Made by a program: the position numbers and the translations under genes
Shown here: piece after piece, positions 34,697 to 46,310 of the stretch
Layout: every line of letters starts with the position of its first letter
Position numbering within the stretch: the stretch's first letter is position 1
Origin: Coenobita brevimanus
Lineage: Eukaryota; Arthropoda; Malacostraca; Decapoda; Coenobitidae
NCBI GenBank assembly: GCA_032717465.1
Contig: CM064653.1
Location: 38,679,555 to 38,743,554, forward strand
Reading direction: 5' to 3'
Length of the DNA stretch: 64,000 nt
The notes under the pieces: model-generated
Database searches by the model: none
Told to the model about the DNA's origin: nothing
The model's input: only the letters and a program-made list of their open reading frames with translations

Positions 34697-35020
34697 ACTG
34701 GCAGTCGTGGATGCTGCTTCACTACCAAACTCAGTCTCTGCTCCATGTCATAACAACGATTTGTTTTCACACGGGCACCAAGGAAGTGAAAGCTCAAAAT
34801 CTTCACGTCATAACCAAGATTACTTTGCTTTCGTTGGCGTGACAAGGAAAGCTGGGCGCAGAATCTCCGTGTCACAACAAAGATTATTTTATTTGTGTAC
34901 GAGTGACAAGGAAAGGAGAGTGCAGTCTTCCCGTCACAAATGAGATCAGTCTGTGCAGAAGTAACAAAGTAAAGCGCAGAATCTTCCTATTATAACTAAG
35001 TTAGATCTGTTTTCGCGGGA
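34695..35020. repeat. Degenerate 65-bp repeat with GTCATAAC
   Basis: Blocks of the form ATGTCATAACAACGATTTG then GTGACAAGGAAAG recur near 34745, 34806, 34870 and 34933. Diverged. Confidence 0.5.
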
Positions 35021-35047
35021 AGAATGAGGCATGGAATGATTCAGCAG

Positions 35048-35270
35048 TATCACCTCCTCTAACGAAGTTGGATGGAAGTTATGTATTCACACATGCCTGT
35101 TTGTGTAAAAGATATCTCAAACGTTGTAATGGGAGTTCAAATAAATCAGGTAGACAGGTGGACAGCGGGTCAAGGAAGAGTTCTTAAGATTTGGAGGTGG
35201 ATCCGGATCCGAATGCAAGAATGACATATTTTATTGGCGCTAGTGGAGCTGTGCGTTCCCTAAGACTGTG
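35048..35270 (-). mobile_element. Dispersed repeat with terminal hairpin, copy B
   Basis: Inverse of 31800-32095: CCTCCTCTAACGAAGTTGG, TATGTATTCAC and GGATCCGGATCCGAAT are shared. The (CAGA)n part is eroded. Confidence 0.55.
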
Positions 35271-35719
35271 TAAAAAGGCACACAAAGACCGCAGAATTAA
35301 TTGACCATGTGAGACTGTAAATATATTCGTCTGACGGGCATTACAGCAGTAAATCATAAAACCTTACTGACGTCGGCGAAGGCATGCGCCACGTGAGTGA
35401 TTTACAATCTTTAACTGTCCTTCCTGCAAAGCAAATCTTAGGTTTGACAGGAAGACTCAGGGTTCTTCATTTCTTGAACTTCCAACGACAAGCACAATAT
35501 CAGTTATGACAGGAAATTCACGGTAAGATTGTTTGTGAACCCAGTGCCTGCTGTACATGAGGCAAGGTGTGATGTGGCCAGGGTGGGTGAGTCAGGGGTG
35601 CTTAAACAAATCCACCAGTCGTCATAGCCCGATTGTCACGCTGATTCATCCCTCCCTCCCACCCCATCCCACAATGACTAGATTTAGCACACCACTAAAA
35701 CCTTCATCTCTCACCTCGT
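35271..35719. other. Unassigned DNA
   Basis: No feature recognised; non-repetitive. Confidence 0.35.
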
Positions 35720-35834
35720 TTAACCCCTTCAGTGGGAGAAATCTTGCCTAATTTGAACCAATCTCCAAAGCAGAATAAAATCGGCTAATGTCTGAAGGAA
35801 TAAAATGAAACCACGTCATCGCTGGGAAGGGGAT
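35720..35834. repeat. TTAA palindromic family, shortened copy
   Basis: Starts TTAACCCCTTCAGTGGGAG, right arm AGCAGAATAAAATCGGCTAA, ends ACGTCATCGCTGGGAAGGGG. The left arm is deleted. Confidence 0.68.
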
Positions 35835-35896
35835 ATACGGTCATAACTTAAAACGAACTACAAATCTCACACTGCCCCCTCTCATACTCGAGTTCC

Positions 35897-36070
35897 ATGA
35901 ATCACACTGACGCTTTTTCTTTATATTCTTGCAACCACTCTACCCTTTTTTGTCCAACTTAGGTGTGTTGGGGTTAATTAATTCTATATCTAACTACTCC
36001 AAACTGAAAAATCATCCCTTAATCGAAGAAAATCATCTGGTGGTCTGTGGAAAGTCTTAACTAGGTAAAA
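35897..36070. repeat. TTAA palindromic family, decayed copy
   Basis: CACTGACGCTTTTTC terminus, TATTCTTGCAACCAC, GGGGTTAATTAATTC centre and GAAAATCATCTGGTGG. Confidence 0.52.
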
Positions 36071-36175
36071 TACGAAGCAGGCTCGTATATTTACCTCATG
36101 ATTTACTGTACGAGTACGATGAAAAGAATCAATGCTCGACAAAGAGAAAAAGAATGCAAAGCGTGGACTATTCGT

Positions 36176-36465
36176 TTCACCCTTTCATACTGAAGAAGTC
36201 TTATTGAATTCTTCCTACTTCCAGATAGGCTACTTTTTTTCTTTTTTTTATCTTGCTGTCAGATGATTTTATTCAACCCATCGCACTGAAGGAGTTAACA
36301 AAGGCTGCAACTAGCCCCTCCCGTTCACTAGCCTATAATCGTTCCACAAAGGCGCGAGGTATATATAGGTGTATCACTGTGACCCAAGTAATACTAATAT
36401 GTTTAACCCCTTGAACACAATGTTTTTTTTACATTATTCTTGCCGCCACCAGACGATTAATATTA
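36176..36465. repeat. TTAA palindromic family, fragments
   Basis: GTCAGATGATTTTATTCAACC near 36257 with GAAGGAGTTAACAAAGGC centre, and a further start ACCCCTTGAACACAATG with GCCACCAGACGATTAAT near 36444. Confidence 0.58.
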
Positions 36466-36726
36466 CATCCCATGTACCAAATACCAGCCTATCCATCCAT
36501 CGCATCCACCTAAAACCGATCTTTCTCATCCACCTATTATTATCCATTTACTCCACTCATTAAAAACTCATCTTCTTTTCCATCCATCAAAACACTTATC
36601 CATCCTAAACAATAATTTTTACAATCCACCCAATATTATCCACTAACCACACCCACCTAAAACCGACCACCTTCCACCCATCCACCAGTGTCTTTGCCTG
36701 GGGTGGGCTTGTCTGAGCTTAAAAGG

Positions 36727-36773
<47 letters not shown>
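36727..36773. repeat. (AAT)n microsatellite
   Basis: About 15 units, directly followed by the arm AATCGTCTGCCGTCAGCTGG of the palindromic family. Confidence 0.95.
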
Positions 36774-36989
36774 CGTCTGCCGTCAGCTGGAATACAAGAA
36801 ATTTCGTATCTTGGTTCAAACGTTAATCAAGGTGGCTTTGAACCTTGCTGCCAAGGTGAGTTTCAATGAAGCAAATAAAACTGCATTACCTAAGGCGAAA
36901 AAAAACTGCATGACTTAAGCCGAAATAAAAATACAGCGACCTAAACCGAAATAAAAATAAAGCGTTCGCATTTCGCAACCGAAGTGTTT

Positions 36990-37172
36990 TTAAATCTTTG
37001 AATCCAGTGGCATATTTTTCATCTTATTCCTGCCAACAACAGAGACTTTATAAACAACAGAGGTGACAGTAGATGTTGCCTTATTAATTCTACCCCCTCT
37101 TGGGCTGAATAAAATCGTCTGAATGTAGCAAGAATGATATACAAGGACGTCATTGTTGTGAAAGGTTTGGTA
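36990..37172. repeat. TTAA palindromic family, copy
   Basis: Right arm GGGCTGAATAAAATCGTCTG near 37105 with TAGCAAGAATGA and GACGTCATTGTTGTGAAAGG. The left arm is recognisable only as CTTATTCCTGCCAACAACAG. Confidence 0.68.
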
Positions 37173-37289
37173 TCATACCTATATTTACAAGGGTGCAAGA
37201 GGACGCCCGATATAACAGCATAAGGAGAGAGGAAGAACAAAAATAACCTGGCGCCTGTTATCCCCTTGTTATGGAGTGTGGGTGGCGTG

Positions 37290-37720
37290 TGGATGTGTTG
37301 TGTAGTGTGTGGGAGGGGGAAGGGGAGACGCAGGGGGAGGGGAAGGAAGAGGGGGTGGGGGAAACGGAAAGGGAGTGGGGGAGGGGACGAGTGGATAAAG
37401 TGGAGGATGATAGAACGTTAAACACAGGGGACGGAGAGGAGACGGAATGAGAAAATGATGGGGAGGGGTACGGGAAAGAGGGAGAGGATGAAGGAAAAAT
37501 GCATGCGAAGGAGAGACGGGGAGGAACAAGAAGAGGAGAAAGAAGAGAATGAGAGTGAGAGAAAAGGAAGACAGGGCAGAGAGGTAGAAAGGAAGAAGGA
37601 TGGAAGGAAAGAAAGAAGGAAGAAAAGGAACGAAAGAAGGATGAGAAGGAAAGAAGGAAGAAAGGAAAGAAAGAAGGAAGGAAGGAAGGGTGGGAGGTAC
37701 GAAGGAAGGACACTCAAACC
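37290..37720. repeat. Polypurine tract
   Basis: G/A-rich, ending in GGAAGGAA-type repeats. Minus-strand Ser/Phe/Pro frames are artefacts. Confidence 0.87.
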
Positions 37721-38029
37721 CAAATAACTTAAGGCGGGATTCTCAAATAAACTTACAATCACCTCTCCCTCATAACTTACATTTCTTTCTGCAGGAAGGA
37801 CAAAGAACAAAGTGTACAGAAAGTTTCCAAGTCTCGAATTAATCCCCTAAAAAAAAAAAAAGGCAAATCTTAGGAGAAAACATGGCCTTGGGTTGTGGTT
37901 ATTTTCTGTAGGAAGGACAAGGAGGGAAAGATTTAAGAGTCTTGCCATGTTTCAAGGCCTTCCTGGAAAAAGAAATCAAAGCTACGACAGAAAATTGATC
38001 GTAAATACATTCCAGTATCCCAGACCTGG

Positions 38030-38030
38030 T

Positions 38031-38098
<68 letters not shown>

Positions 38099-38125
38099 GA
38101 CAGAGACAGAGAGAGAGAGAGAATA
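38030..38125. repeat. (GA)n-(CAGA)n microsatellite
   Basis: (GA)n at 38034-38066, (ACAG)n at 38066-38098, then GA again. Confidence 0.94.
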
Positions 38126-38149
38126 TCAAGTGAAAAAAGGACCCACGCA

Positions 38150-38828
38150 AGAGCATCAAGCAGAGAAAAAGCCAGCGGAAGGCAAAGAGAGAGAGGCATT
38201 TGAAAAGAGAGAGAGAGGAGAAAGAGGTTGAGAGGCTGATCAAAGGTATCAGGTAGGGTTGATTAGAGGCGGGGGGAGGGGGGGAAAAGGAGGGAAGGAG
38301 GAGGGTGGGCAATTAGGATGTCAGGATGAGAGGCAGGAAGGACTGGAGACAGGTTGGCGGGGAAGGGAGAGGTGAGACAGACAGGGTGAGTTGAAGGAAA
38401 GGGAGGGAGGGAGGAAGGGAGGTAAGGGAGAGAGAGGATAGGAGTGAGGGAAAGAGGGAGGGAGGAAAGAGAGAGGGGGATGAGAGAGAAGGTAAGAAGG
38501 AGAGAGGAGAGAGTGAGGGGAAAACCAGACAGCCTGGGAGACAGCCAAGAGAGAGGACACAGACAGGCAAGAGGGATGGGAGGTAGGAAGGAAGTTCAAC
38601 GAGGAAGGCATTTATACAGGCAGACGTGCAGACAGGAAAATCAGACACTCACACACACGTGCAGGCCAGAAGGGAGGCAGGTAATGAGGAGAAAGCTTCA
38701 GACAGACAGACAGACTGACAGGCAGGCATACAGGCAACCATGCAGGACAAAAAGAACTTGAGATAATGTATAGAGACACGCAGGCAGATAAAGTCCTAAA
38801 CACTAACATAATAATTAATAATAATAAT

Positions 38829-38859
<31 letters not shown>

Positions 38860-39049
38860 GTAATGACAACAAATACAGAGATGGTACGGGAAAAATAAAA
38901 GGGTAGTATGCAGGTAGGGAAAAGGATGTAGAAAAACAAGGAAGGATGGAGAGAGAGAGAGAGAGAGAGAGAATGAAGGCACACAGTGAAGCAGAAAGGG
39001 GGACAGAAAGCGTGGCAAAGACAGATTTATCACCGCCATGAGGAAGGAC

Positions 39050-39126
<77 letters not shown>

Positions 39127-39470
39127 GGGGGATTCACACAGGAAGAGGGGGAGAGGGAGGGGCAAGGGGAGAGGGGGAGAAGAGGTGGTGGGAGAGGATA
39201 GGAAGAAAGATAGGTACAGCCAATGAGCGAGGAGACAAGAAGAGAAAGTGGGATGAGGAGGAGGAGAGGAGAGAAAGGAAAGAGTAGAGGGTAAAAGGAG
39301 GGTTGAAGAGGAGGAGGAGAGGAGAGAAAGGAAAGAGTAGAGGGTAAAAGGAGGGTTGGAGAGGAAGATGAGAGGGAAGAAAGGATGTCAGGGTAAAGAG
39401 AAAAGAAAAACAGAGGGAAGGCAAGAGGGGAGTGAAGGAGGGAGATGGAGAGAAAGCAGACATAAAAGTT
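38150..39470. repeat. Purine-rich region with (AAT)n and (GA)n
   Basis: G/A-rich with CAGACAGA-type repeats (38580-38740), (AAT)n at 38817-38858, and (GA)n at about 38948-38972 and 39053-39122. A 58-bp duplication lies at about 39253-39368. Confidence 0.85.
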
Positions 39471-39915
39471 GCTGTTGTTGCTGTTAAATAAGCCCGTCTG
39501 CCTGGTCGAGTGGACCCATCTACCACAGGCAAGCAATGACCCCTGAGGGGCCATCCCATGCAGCGATGTTCTTTTCCGATAGACAGTGCCTTGCCACAGC
39601 AAGACCCAGGGAATAGTGTGGAGATTTGGTTCCTGGATGGATGCCGCATTTGCACCTCCACTCAGTTAACAGGGGTACCATAGTAGGCTCCACTTCACCT
39701 CGTTATCTGATTATATGGTTACCACCCAACTCTGTAAAACTATTAGGCGTAGAGTCATCTGAAGTAGAAAGAAGAGTAATAAGAGGTGACAGAAATGCTG
39801 GAAGAAAATAGGAATACAAGAGAACAGACGCAGAAAAGGAACTATATAAGTAAACGATGAAGTGTGCAGCACTGCTCAAACGAGTGGATGATGGAGGCCA
39901 ACACCTACCAACGTG
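39471..39915. other. Unassigned DNA
   Basis: Mixed-composition segment between purine tracts. No coding or RNA signature that I can support. Confidence 0.35.
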
Positions 39916-41890
39916 GATGAGTGGTATACGAGATTGAGAAAGAGCACAACGCAACGCCAAAACAGAATAAATTAAATCGTACCGTAAATTCTTAAATATA
40001 TAAACTGGGAATGGACACTTAATGTTGGGGAAGAAAGGGGAGGGGAAGTGGGGAGGGGAGGGGATAGAAAGGGGAGAGGGCAGGAAAGAGTGAGATAGGG
40101 GACGGACTGGGGGGACAAAGAAGTGAGAAGGAAAGGGAGGATGACTGAGAGGGGGAGAGGAAAAATCGGTGGGAAGGGGAGACAGGATGAGGCAAGTGAA
40201 AGGAGATGTGGGGAGGGGAGAGACAAGGCGGGAGAGGGCGAGAGGAAGACGCAAAGTTAACAGGATAAGGTGAGAAGAGAAGCAGTGGGATGGAAAGAGG
40301 AAGATGTGAGGAGGGAAGAGAGGAGGGGAAAAGAGAGAGAAAGAGAGAGAGAGATAGGTGTGCGGGGTGACGGACGAAGGGGCGAAGGTGAAATGAAGAG
40401 GAGATGGGAGGGGAAGAAAGGATGAGAGAAGAGGGGTAAGGAAGACATCAAAGCAAAGGAGTGGTACGGTATACAAGAGTGTGAAACTGCACATCGTAAC
40501 GCCAAAACAAGATTAACGAAACTACAGTAAATCGTTAAATATATATACTTGGATAGGGCAAATTATGTGTAAGAGGTGGGAGGGGAGGAAGAAGTGGGAG
40601 GGGAGGAAAAGGTGGGGAAGATGGAGAGAGAGAGAGAGGATCGATTGAGAGGAAGATGTGGTAAAGGAAGAGAGGATAACGGGAAAGCGGAGAAGAAAAG
40701 GTAGGAAGGGGATACAGGATAAGGCAGGTAAAAGGAAGAGACGAGGGAAGAGGTAAGGTTGGAATGGGGATGAAGACGGAAAGTAAGAGGGTAAGGTGAG
40801 AAGTAGTTGGAAAGGAAGAGAAAGAGGTGAGGAGGGAAAAAAGAAGGAAAAAAGAAAAAAAAAGAGAGAAAGCAGAGGAAGGGAGGGAGGGAGGGAAGAA
40901 GAGTTGAGAAGGTAAGAGAGGAAGATGGGCAAGGAAGGCATCAAAGTGAAGGAGTGGTATACAGGAGTGAGGAAGAGAACATCGTAAAATCCAAGCCAGA
41001 TAAACTAAATCATACCGTAAATCCTTAAATATATAAACTGAGAAGCAGGAAATTATGTGTACGGAGAGGAAACGAAAGAGGGTGAGGGAAGAGAGAGGGA
41101 AAGGTGAGAGAGGAAGAAGAGAGGGGCGAAGGGATAGGTGGAAGAAGAGAGGCGCAGAGGGAGAGGAAGAAGAGAAGGGCGAAGGGAGTGGACGAAGTGG
41201 GCAGGAGGGGGAATAGAAGACAGGAAGACGCACTGATGAAAGGTGGGGAAAGGGGGACAAGGGGAGAGAGGAGGAGAGAACAGGAGGAGGGGAAAGAAGA
41301 CGGTGCGACGGGTAAAAGGTTGAGAGGAAGAGGCTACGGGGAAAAGGGAGGTGAGAGGAGAGAGTGATAGGAGACATCACAGTGATATACAAGACTGAGA
41401 GGGAGCAGTCGTAAAGCACAAGCAACATAAACTCAAATCGTAGCATAAGCCGTTTAAATAAACTGGGAAAGGAGAAATTATGTGTACGGAGACGAAAAGT
41501 GGGAGGGGAGAGGCGAGGAGGAAGGTGAAAGAAGGTGGGGAGGGGGAGGGGGAAGGAGAAAGGGGAGAATGGGGATGGAGAAGAGGGGGAGAGGGAGATC
41601 ATCAAAGAAAGGAGGTAAAACAGGAGATGAGTAAAGAAAACACTGTCGGACACAAACCAAACTAAATCGCAAAAACAAACATACAAGACTAATTGATGCG
41701 TAGGAAGAGGGAGATGGGAAAGGGGAAGGGCTGCGGGTAGGAGAGGAGAAGGAATCAGGATGGGAGAGGGGAGAGAGGGAAAGAGACATCAGAGATAAAA
41801 TACAGAAGTGGAAAGTAAACAATGTAGGACACACACTTTTTTCAAATCACAAACGTGCTTGAAAGAAAGAATAACGTAATGATAAGTCGT
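39916..41890. repeat. Tandem higher-order repeat with purine-rich spacers
   Basis: A block of 100-130 bp recurs at about 39916-40020, 40441-40575, 40934-41065, 41371-41495, 41598-41705 and 41787-41885. It starts GARGACATCAAAG, continues GTGGTATACAAGAGTG and AAATCGTACCGTAAATCC, and in the best copies ends TTAAATATATAAACTGGG with AAATTATGTGTACGG. Between blocks lie G/A tracts of shrinking length (about 400 down to 80 bp). Minus-strand frames up to 383 codons across it are compositional. Confidence 0.78.
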
Positions 41891-41904
41891 GAGAAGGGGA
41901 GGGA

Positions 41905-42078
41905 AGGGGACGGGAGGAGAGGGAAGAGGAGGGATGGAGGGAGGAGTGGGGGAGAGAGGGAAGAGGAGGGATGGAGGGAGGAGTGGGGGAGAGAGGGAAG
42001 AGGAGGGATGGAGGGAGGAGTGGGGGAGAGAGGGAAGAGGAGGGATGGAGGGAGGAGTGGGGGAGAGAGGAAAGAGGG
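41905..42078. repeat. 37-bp minisatellite, about four copies
   Basis: Unit GGAAGAGGAGGGATGGAGGG plus AGGAGTGGGGGAGAGAG (37 bp), nearly identical copies inside purine-rich DNA. Confidence 0.93.
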
Positions 42079-42323
42079 AAGGAGCAGCACATCAGAGAAA
42101 GATGATGAGATAGGGGATGTGAAAAAAGGAACATCGTTGGGTGCTCATAAACTACACCTGAATCGAAAACTTATACTGACGAGATAAAAATGATGTGTTA
42201 TGGGAGAGGGAGGGTAGGACGAAGAGCAAAGTGGATAGGTGGGATATGGAACTAAAAGGAAGGAATGTGGAGGAAACCAAACTTCATCAACATCACCATC
42301 AACACACTACCCTGAACCTCCAA

Positions 42324-42324
<1 letters not shown>

Positions 42325-42368
<44 letters not shown>

Positions 42369-42378
42369 CACCTCCACC
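42325..42378. repeat. (ACT)n-(ACC)n trinucleotide array
   Basis: Reads as Tyr, His, Thr or Val runs in different frames. It is a simple repeat. Confidence 0.93.
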
Positions 42379-42672
42379 ACCAACAAAATGACCACAACTT
42401 CTACCATCACCACTACCACGACCATCACTATGGCCCAGAAACAAGGAGAAAGTACAAGTGTCGGAGAACTATCACCAGAATGCCCAGCGAAACAGACCAC
42501 ACACTCACTCACACATCCTTCAAGCCCTCGGAATCCTCGTTGCTCCTAAAAAGTCTAATTATCAGCATATATCTTCTTTCTCTTCTAAGTCACATAATAA
42601 ACTACCCTGTTACTCAAGCTTAGCCAAAAACATCCATCTCTCTACTAGGAATAATGAGTTGTAACAAGAGAT

Positions 42673-42801
42673 TAGCACTAGAATATGGAGCTAGTCACGA
42701 AGAAGTGCCATGGAAAGGATAGAGTGTCGTAGAATTGTCTTTTTAGTCACTGAGGTACGTGAAATAAACTGAAGAAGGACGAAAAATCAGGACAAAGTTA
42801 G
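42673..42801 (+). repeat. Unclassified dispersed repeat, copy B
   Basis: Counterpart of 28503-28627 (see there). It ends exactly where a TTAA-family copy begins. Confidence 0.6.
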
Positions 42802-43009
42802 CCCCTTCAATACGGTGACGCCTTTTTAACATTTACTCTCGTTATCTCGACTTTTTTCAACCCTGGAATGACCTCTCTCAATGGACGGGTCAGTGAAGGC
42901 TGCACCTAACCTCTCCAGTTCGAAAAGTCTCCCCTTAACATGAACAAAAGTCGTCCGCAGGTGGCAAAAATAAAACGAAAAATAGGTCATCGGAGGGAAG
43001 TGGTTAAGG
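42798..43009. repeat. TTAA palindromic family, full-length copy
   Basis: Starts TTAGCCCCTTCAATACGGTG, centre GACGGGTCAGTGAAGGC with CTAACCTCTCCAGTTCG, right arm AACAAAAGTCGTCCGC, ends GGTCATCGGAGGGAAG and TGGTTAA. Confidence 0.7.
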
Positions 43010-43116
43010 TGAAAGGACAATGATGACGACCCATTCATCCTCCATCATACAAAAAAAAAAAAGATAAAAAAAAAGAAAGAAAGCAGCAAATCAGGCCTAC
43101 GAGAGCTACAAATATA

Positions 43117-43202
43117 TTACTCCCAAAATATTACTCCCAAAATATTACTCTCAAAATATTACTCCCAAAACATTACTCCCAAAATATTACTCTCAAAATA
43201 CC
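43117..43202. repeat. 14-bp TATTACTCCCAAAA minisatellite
   Basis: About six units of AATATTACTCCCAAA with CCC/CTC variants. Confidence 0.9.
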
Positions 43203-43289
43203 CGCTCCATCACCATCTAGGCCCTTCACTGCTCCACTTCACAAGCATACATTTTTACACTGATGGAAGTGAAAATAGTGTTTACGTGA

Positions 43290-43560
43290 GGGCAGAGTGG
43301 GGAAGGGCGGAGGGACGAGAGGATGGGGAGAATGGGGAGAAAAATGGAGGGAAGGAAGAGAAGGGAGGGGGGGACAAGAAGAGAAGGGAGGGGAAGGAAG
43401 GAAGAGAAGGGAGAGGGGGAAAAGGGCGAAGGAGGAGAGGGAAGGGTGAAACAGACAAACAGAGAGAGAGAGGAAATGGAAGGGGAGATGGGAAGGTGAA
43501 GAGGTAGAAAGGGTGGGAGAGTGAAGAGGTGAAATAAGGGATTGAAAACAAGAGGACATC
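43290..43560. repeat. Polypurine tract
   Basis: G/A-rich, ending GAGGACATCACAGGGC, the same ending motif as blocks of the 39916-41890 array. A (CAT)n run follows at 43583-43614. Confidence 0.85.
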
Positions 43561-43582
43561 ACAGGGCATAAGTACTGTACAC

Positions 43583-43614
<32 letters not shown>

Positions 43615-43689
43615 CCCTGTTTCCCGATAAACTAAATGACAAAATAAATAAACCTATAAGGGATAAACGAGGGTAAAACTGAAGGAGCT

Positions 43690-43964
43690 TTGTTAAAAAA
43701 AATTGAGGCTTGAAAGGAGAGGAAAATGAGGGAGAGATAATGAGGGAAAGAGGAGGGAAGGAGGGATGGGGTGCTTAAGAGAGGTGGGGAGGGGGAGGGG
43801 AGGGGAGCTTCAGAGGAAAGAGGGGTAGGAGGGAGATATTAAGGGGAGGGAAGGGAGGGGAAGGGAGAGAGGGGCTAGAAAGGGAAAGTGGGGTGCGTAA
43901 GAGGTGAGGGGTGTAGGACGAGGGGAGGGGCAGAGGAAGGGGAGGGGAATGAAGGGGTGCTTAG
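43690..43964. repeat. Polypurine tract
   Basis: G/A-rich, with AGGGGTAGGAGGGAG-type internal repeats. No gene. Confidence 0.85.
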
Positions 43965-44050
43965 CCTTTTCACTGCGGTTGTTACACTTACTTCATTCAG
44001 GCTAACACCACATGTTTTGTTCAGCTAAGACAAATTCTAGCACTCAGAGA
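43965..44050. repeat. TTAA palindromic family, fragment
   Basis: CCTTTTCACTGCGGTTG terminus and ACATGTTTTGTTCAGCTAAG arm remnant. Confidence 0.45.
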
Positions 44051-44079
44051 CTTAAAAAAAAACAAAAAAAACACGTAAC

Positions 44080-44740
44080 TCTTTCTCCGTGAAGGGAAGG
44101 GAAAAGGGAAGGCAAGAAGGAAGAGGTGGTAAAAAGGAAAGGGTAGAGAGGAATACTGAGGAGGGCCCAGCTAGAGGGGAGAGAGAGAGAGAGGAAGGAA
44201 AAAAAGTGGAACAGAAAGCCAAAATGGATGAGAAAATGGAAGAAAAAGAACAGAATTGAAATCAAGCAGATGAAAGGAAGGGGGAAACGAAAACATAAAG
44301 CGGACGTCAAAGATGGGAGGATGAGCACAAGAGGATCGGGAAGGCAGAATGAGGGAAACGCGAGGGAGGGTGAGAGGGAGGGGTGGTAAGCGAAAGGGGA
44401 AGGAGCAAGAGGGAATGAGAGGAAGAGGAGAAAAGGTGTGGGGGCGGGGAGGGAGGGTACGAGGAAGGGGAAGTGAGCGAAAGAGGAAGAAGCAAGAGAG
44501 AATGAGAGGAAGAGGAGAGAAGGTGAGGGGAAGGGTAGGGAAGGTACGAGGAAGGGAGAAGGTGAGGGAAGGGTAGGGATGGTACGATGAAGGGGGAGTA
44601 AGCGAAGGAGCATGACAGAATGAGAGGAAGAGGAGAGAGGGTGAGGGGAAGAGAGTAGGAGGGTGAGGGGAAGAGAGTAGGAGGGTGAGGGGAAGGGAAT
44701 GGGAGGGTGAGGGGACGAAACAACAAGGGAAATGACAACA
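44080..44740. repeat. Polypurine tract with internal repeats
   Basis: G/A-rich. A unit of about 60-90 bp with GTACGAGGAAGGG, AGTGAGCGAAAGAGGAAG and AATGAGAGGAAGAGGAG repeats four times (44360-44720). Minus-strand frames up to 285 codons are artefacts. Confidence 0.85.
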
Positions 44741-44799
44741 AAGGAGCGGTGACGAACTCCGATACGTAATTGCGGCGGTAATGTAAAGGCGGGAAGTTG

Positions 44800-45000
<201 letters not shown>

Positions 45001-45107
45001 TAATAAAACACACACACCTAGCACACAAGCGTACCCAGGATTTAAGGTGTTGACACCCACAAGGTCACAATTGTATGCTCGTTACCATGGCGATGATGGA
45101 CCTTAAT

Positions 45108-45139
<32 letters not shown>

Positions 45140-45605
45140 GTAGATATTAAAACAAGTTACGATTTCACACACTTCTGCCCAAATCTCACATCCAAAACAC
45201 ACCTTCCTTAGTCCTCTTGCAGCCCCAATATTAAGTCCTTTGTTATGCATAAAGATTATTACAGGTATCTTCACTCAACCACTATACTCTCCACTTCCTT
45301 TACACATTTAAGTCTACTCTCTCTCTCTCTCTCTCTCTCATTACAGCACCAATGAACTCTACTCTTTCCATTCGCCATGTCATCACCGAGTCATCCCTTT
45401 CATCAACCATCACTTTAGGCTGACGTGCTGGCATTAAAAAAATTATTCTGCACCTTTGTGATGTGATACATCATGACACATGGACTAAAAATTCAGAACT
45501 GCCAACACTACCAAATGAACAGGATTTCGCTTCGACCAAACATTTCAAAGCTTATCCCACGCAGGTCTCTTGAATAATTTAAGTTTTTGGTGCTCAGACA
45601 TTCAC
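45140..45605. other. Unassigned DNA
   Basis: Mixed sequence with a (CT)n patch near 45318-45338. No gene. Confidence 0.35.
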
Positions 45606-45611
45606 TTTTTT

Positions 45612-46195
45612 TAACAATGTCGCTCTCAGTCATATTTCCCTTTAAACAACGTCGCTCTCAGTCATATTTCCCTTTAAACAACGTCGCTCTCAGTCATCTT
45701 TCCCTTTAAACAACGTCGCTCTCAGTCATCTTTCCCTTTAAACAACGTCGCCCAGTTATATTTCCCCTTTAAACAACGTCGCTCTCAGTCATCTTTCCCT
45801 TTAAACAACGTCGCTCTCAGTCATCTTTCCCTTTAAACAACGTCGCTCTCAGTCATCTTTCCCTTTAAACAACGTCGCCCAGTTATATTTCCCCTTTAAA
45901 CAACGTCGCTGTCATCTTTCCCTTTAAACAACGTCGCTCTGTCATATTTCCCTTTAAACAACGTTGCTCTCAGTCAGCTTTCCCTTTAAACAACGTCTTA
46001 GTAATATTTTCTTTTAAACAATGTCGCTCAGTAATATTTCCCTTTAAACAACGTCGCTCTCAGTCATATTTCCCTTTAAACAACGTCGCTCTCTGTCATA
46101 TTTCCTTTTAACAACGTCGCTCCCAGTAATTTTTCCCTTTAAACAACGTCGCTCTGTCATGTTTCCTTTTAAACAACGTCGCTTTCAGTCATTCA
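45612..46195. repeat. 32-bp minisatellite with four-unit periodicity
   Basis: Unit CAACGTCGCTCTCAGTCATC plus TTTCCCTTTAAA (32 bp), about 18 copies. A shortened variant (CGCCCAGTTATATTTCCCC) occurs near 45749 and again near 45875, four units apart, so blocks of units have been duplicated together. Confidence 0.95.
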
Positions 46196-46224
46196 TGAAA
46201 CTGTACGTGACCGCATGATTGTTA

Positions 46225-46310
46225 TTTACCTTTAATCTTGCTACCGCCAGACGATTATAAGCAGTTTAGGAATAAGGCTAGAATAGTCTTCATTAAAGGT
46301 TGCTTATGCA
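46225..46310. repeat. TTAA palindromic family, fragment
   Basis: Left arm ATCTTGCTACCGCCAGACGA followed by TTATAAGCAGTTTAGG, then a TCATTAAAGG centre. Confidence 0.5.

Noticed and set aside
42277..42512. Tyr/His-rich or Val-rich small protein
   Set aside because: Derived from (ACT)n and (ACC)n repeats on both strands.
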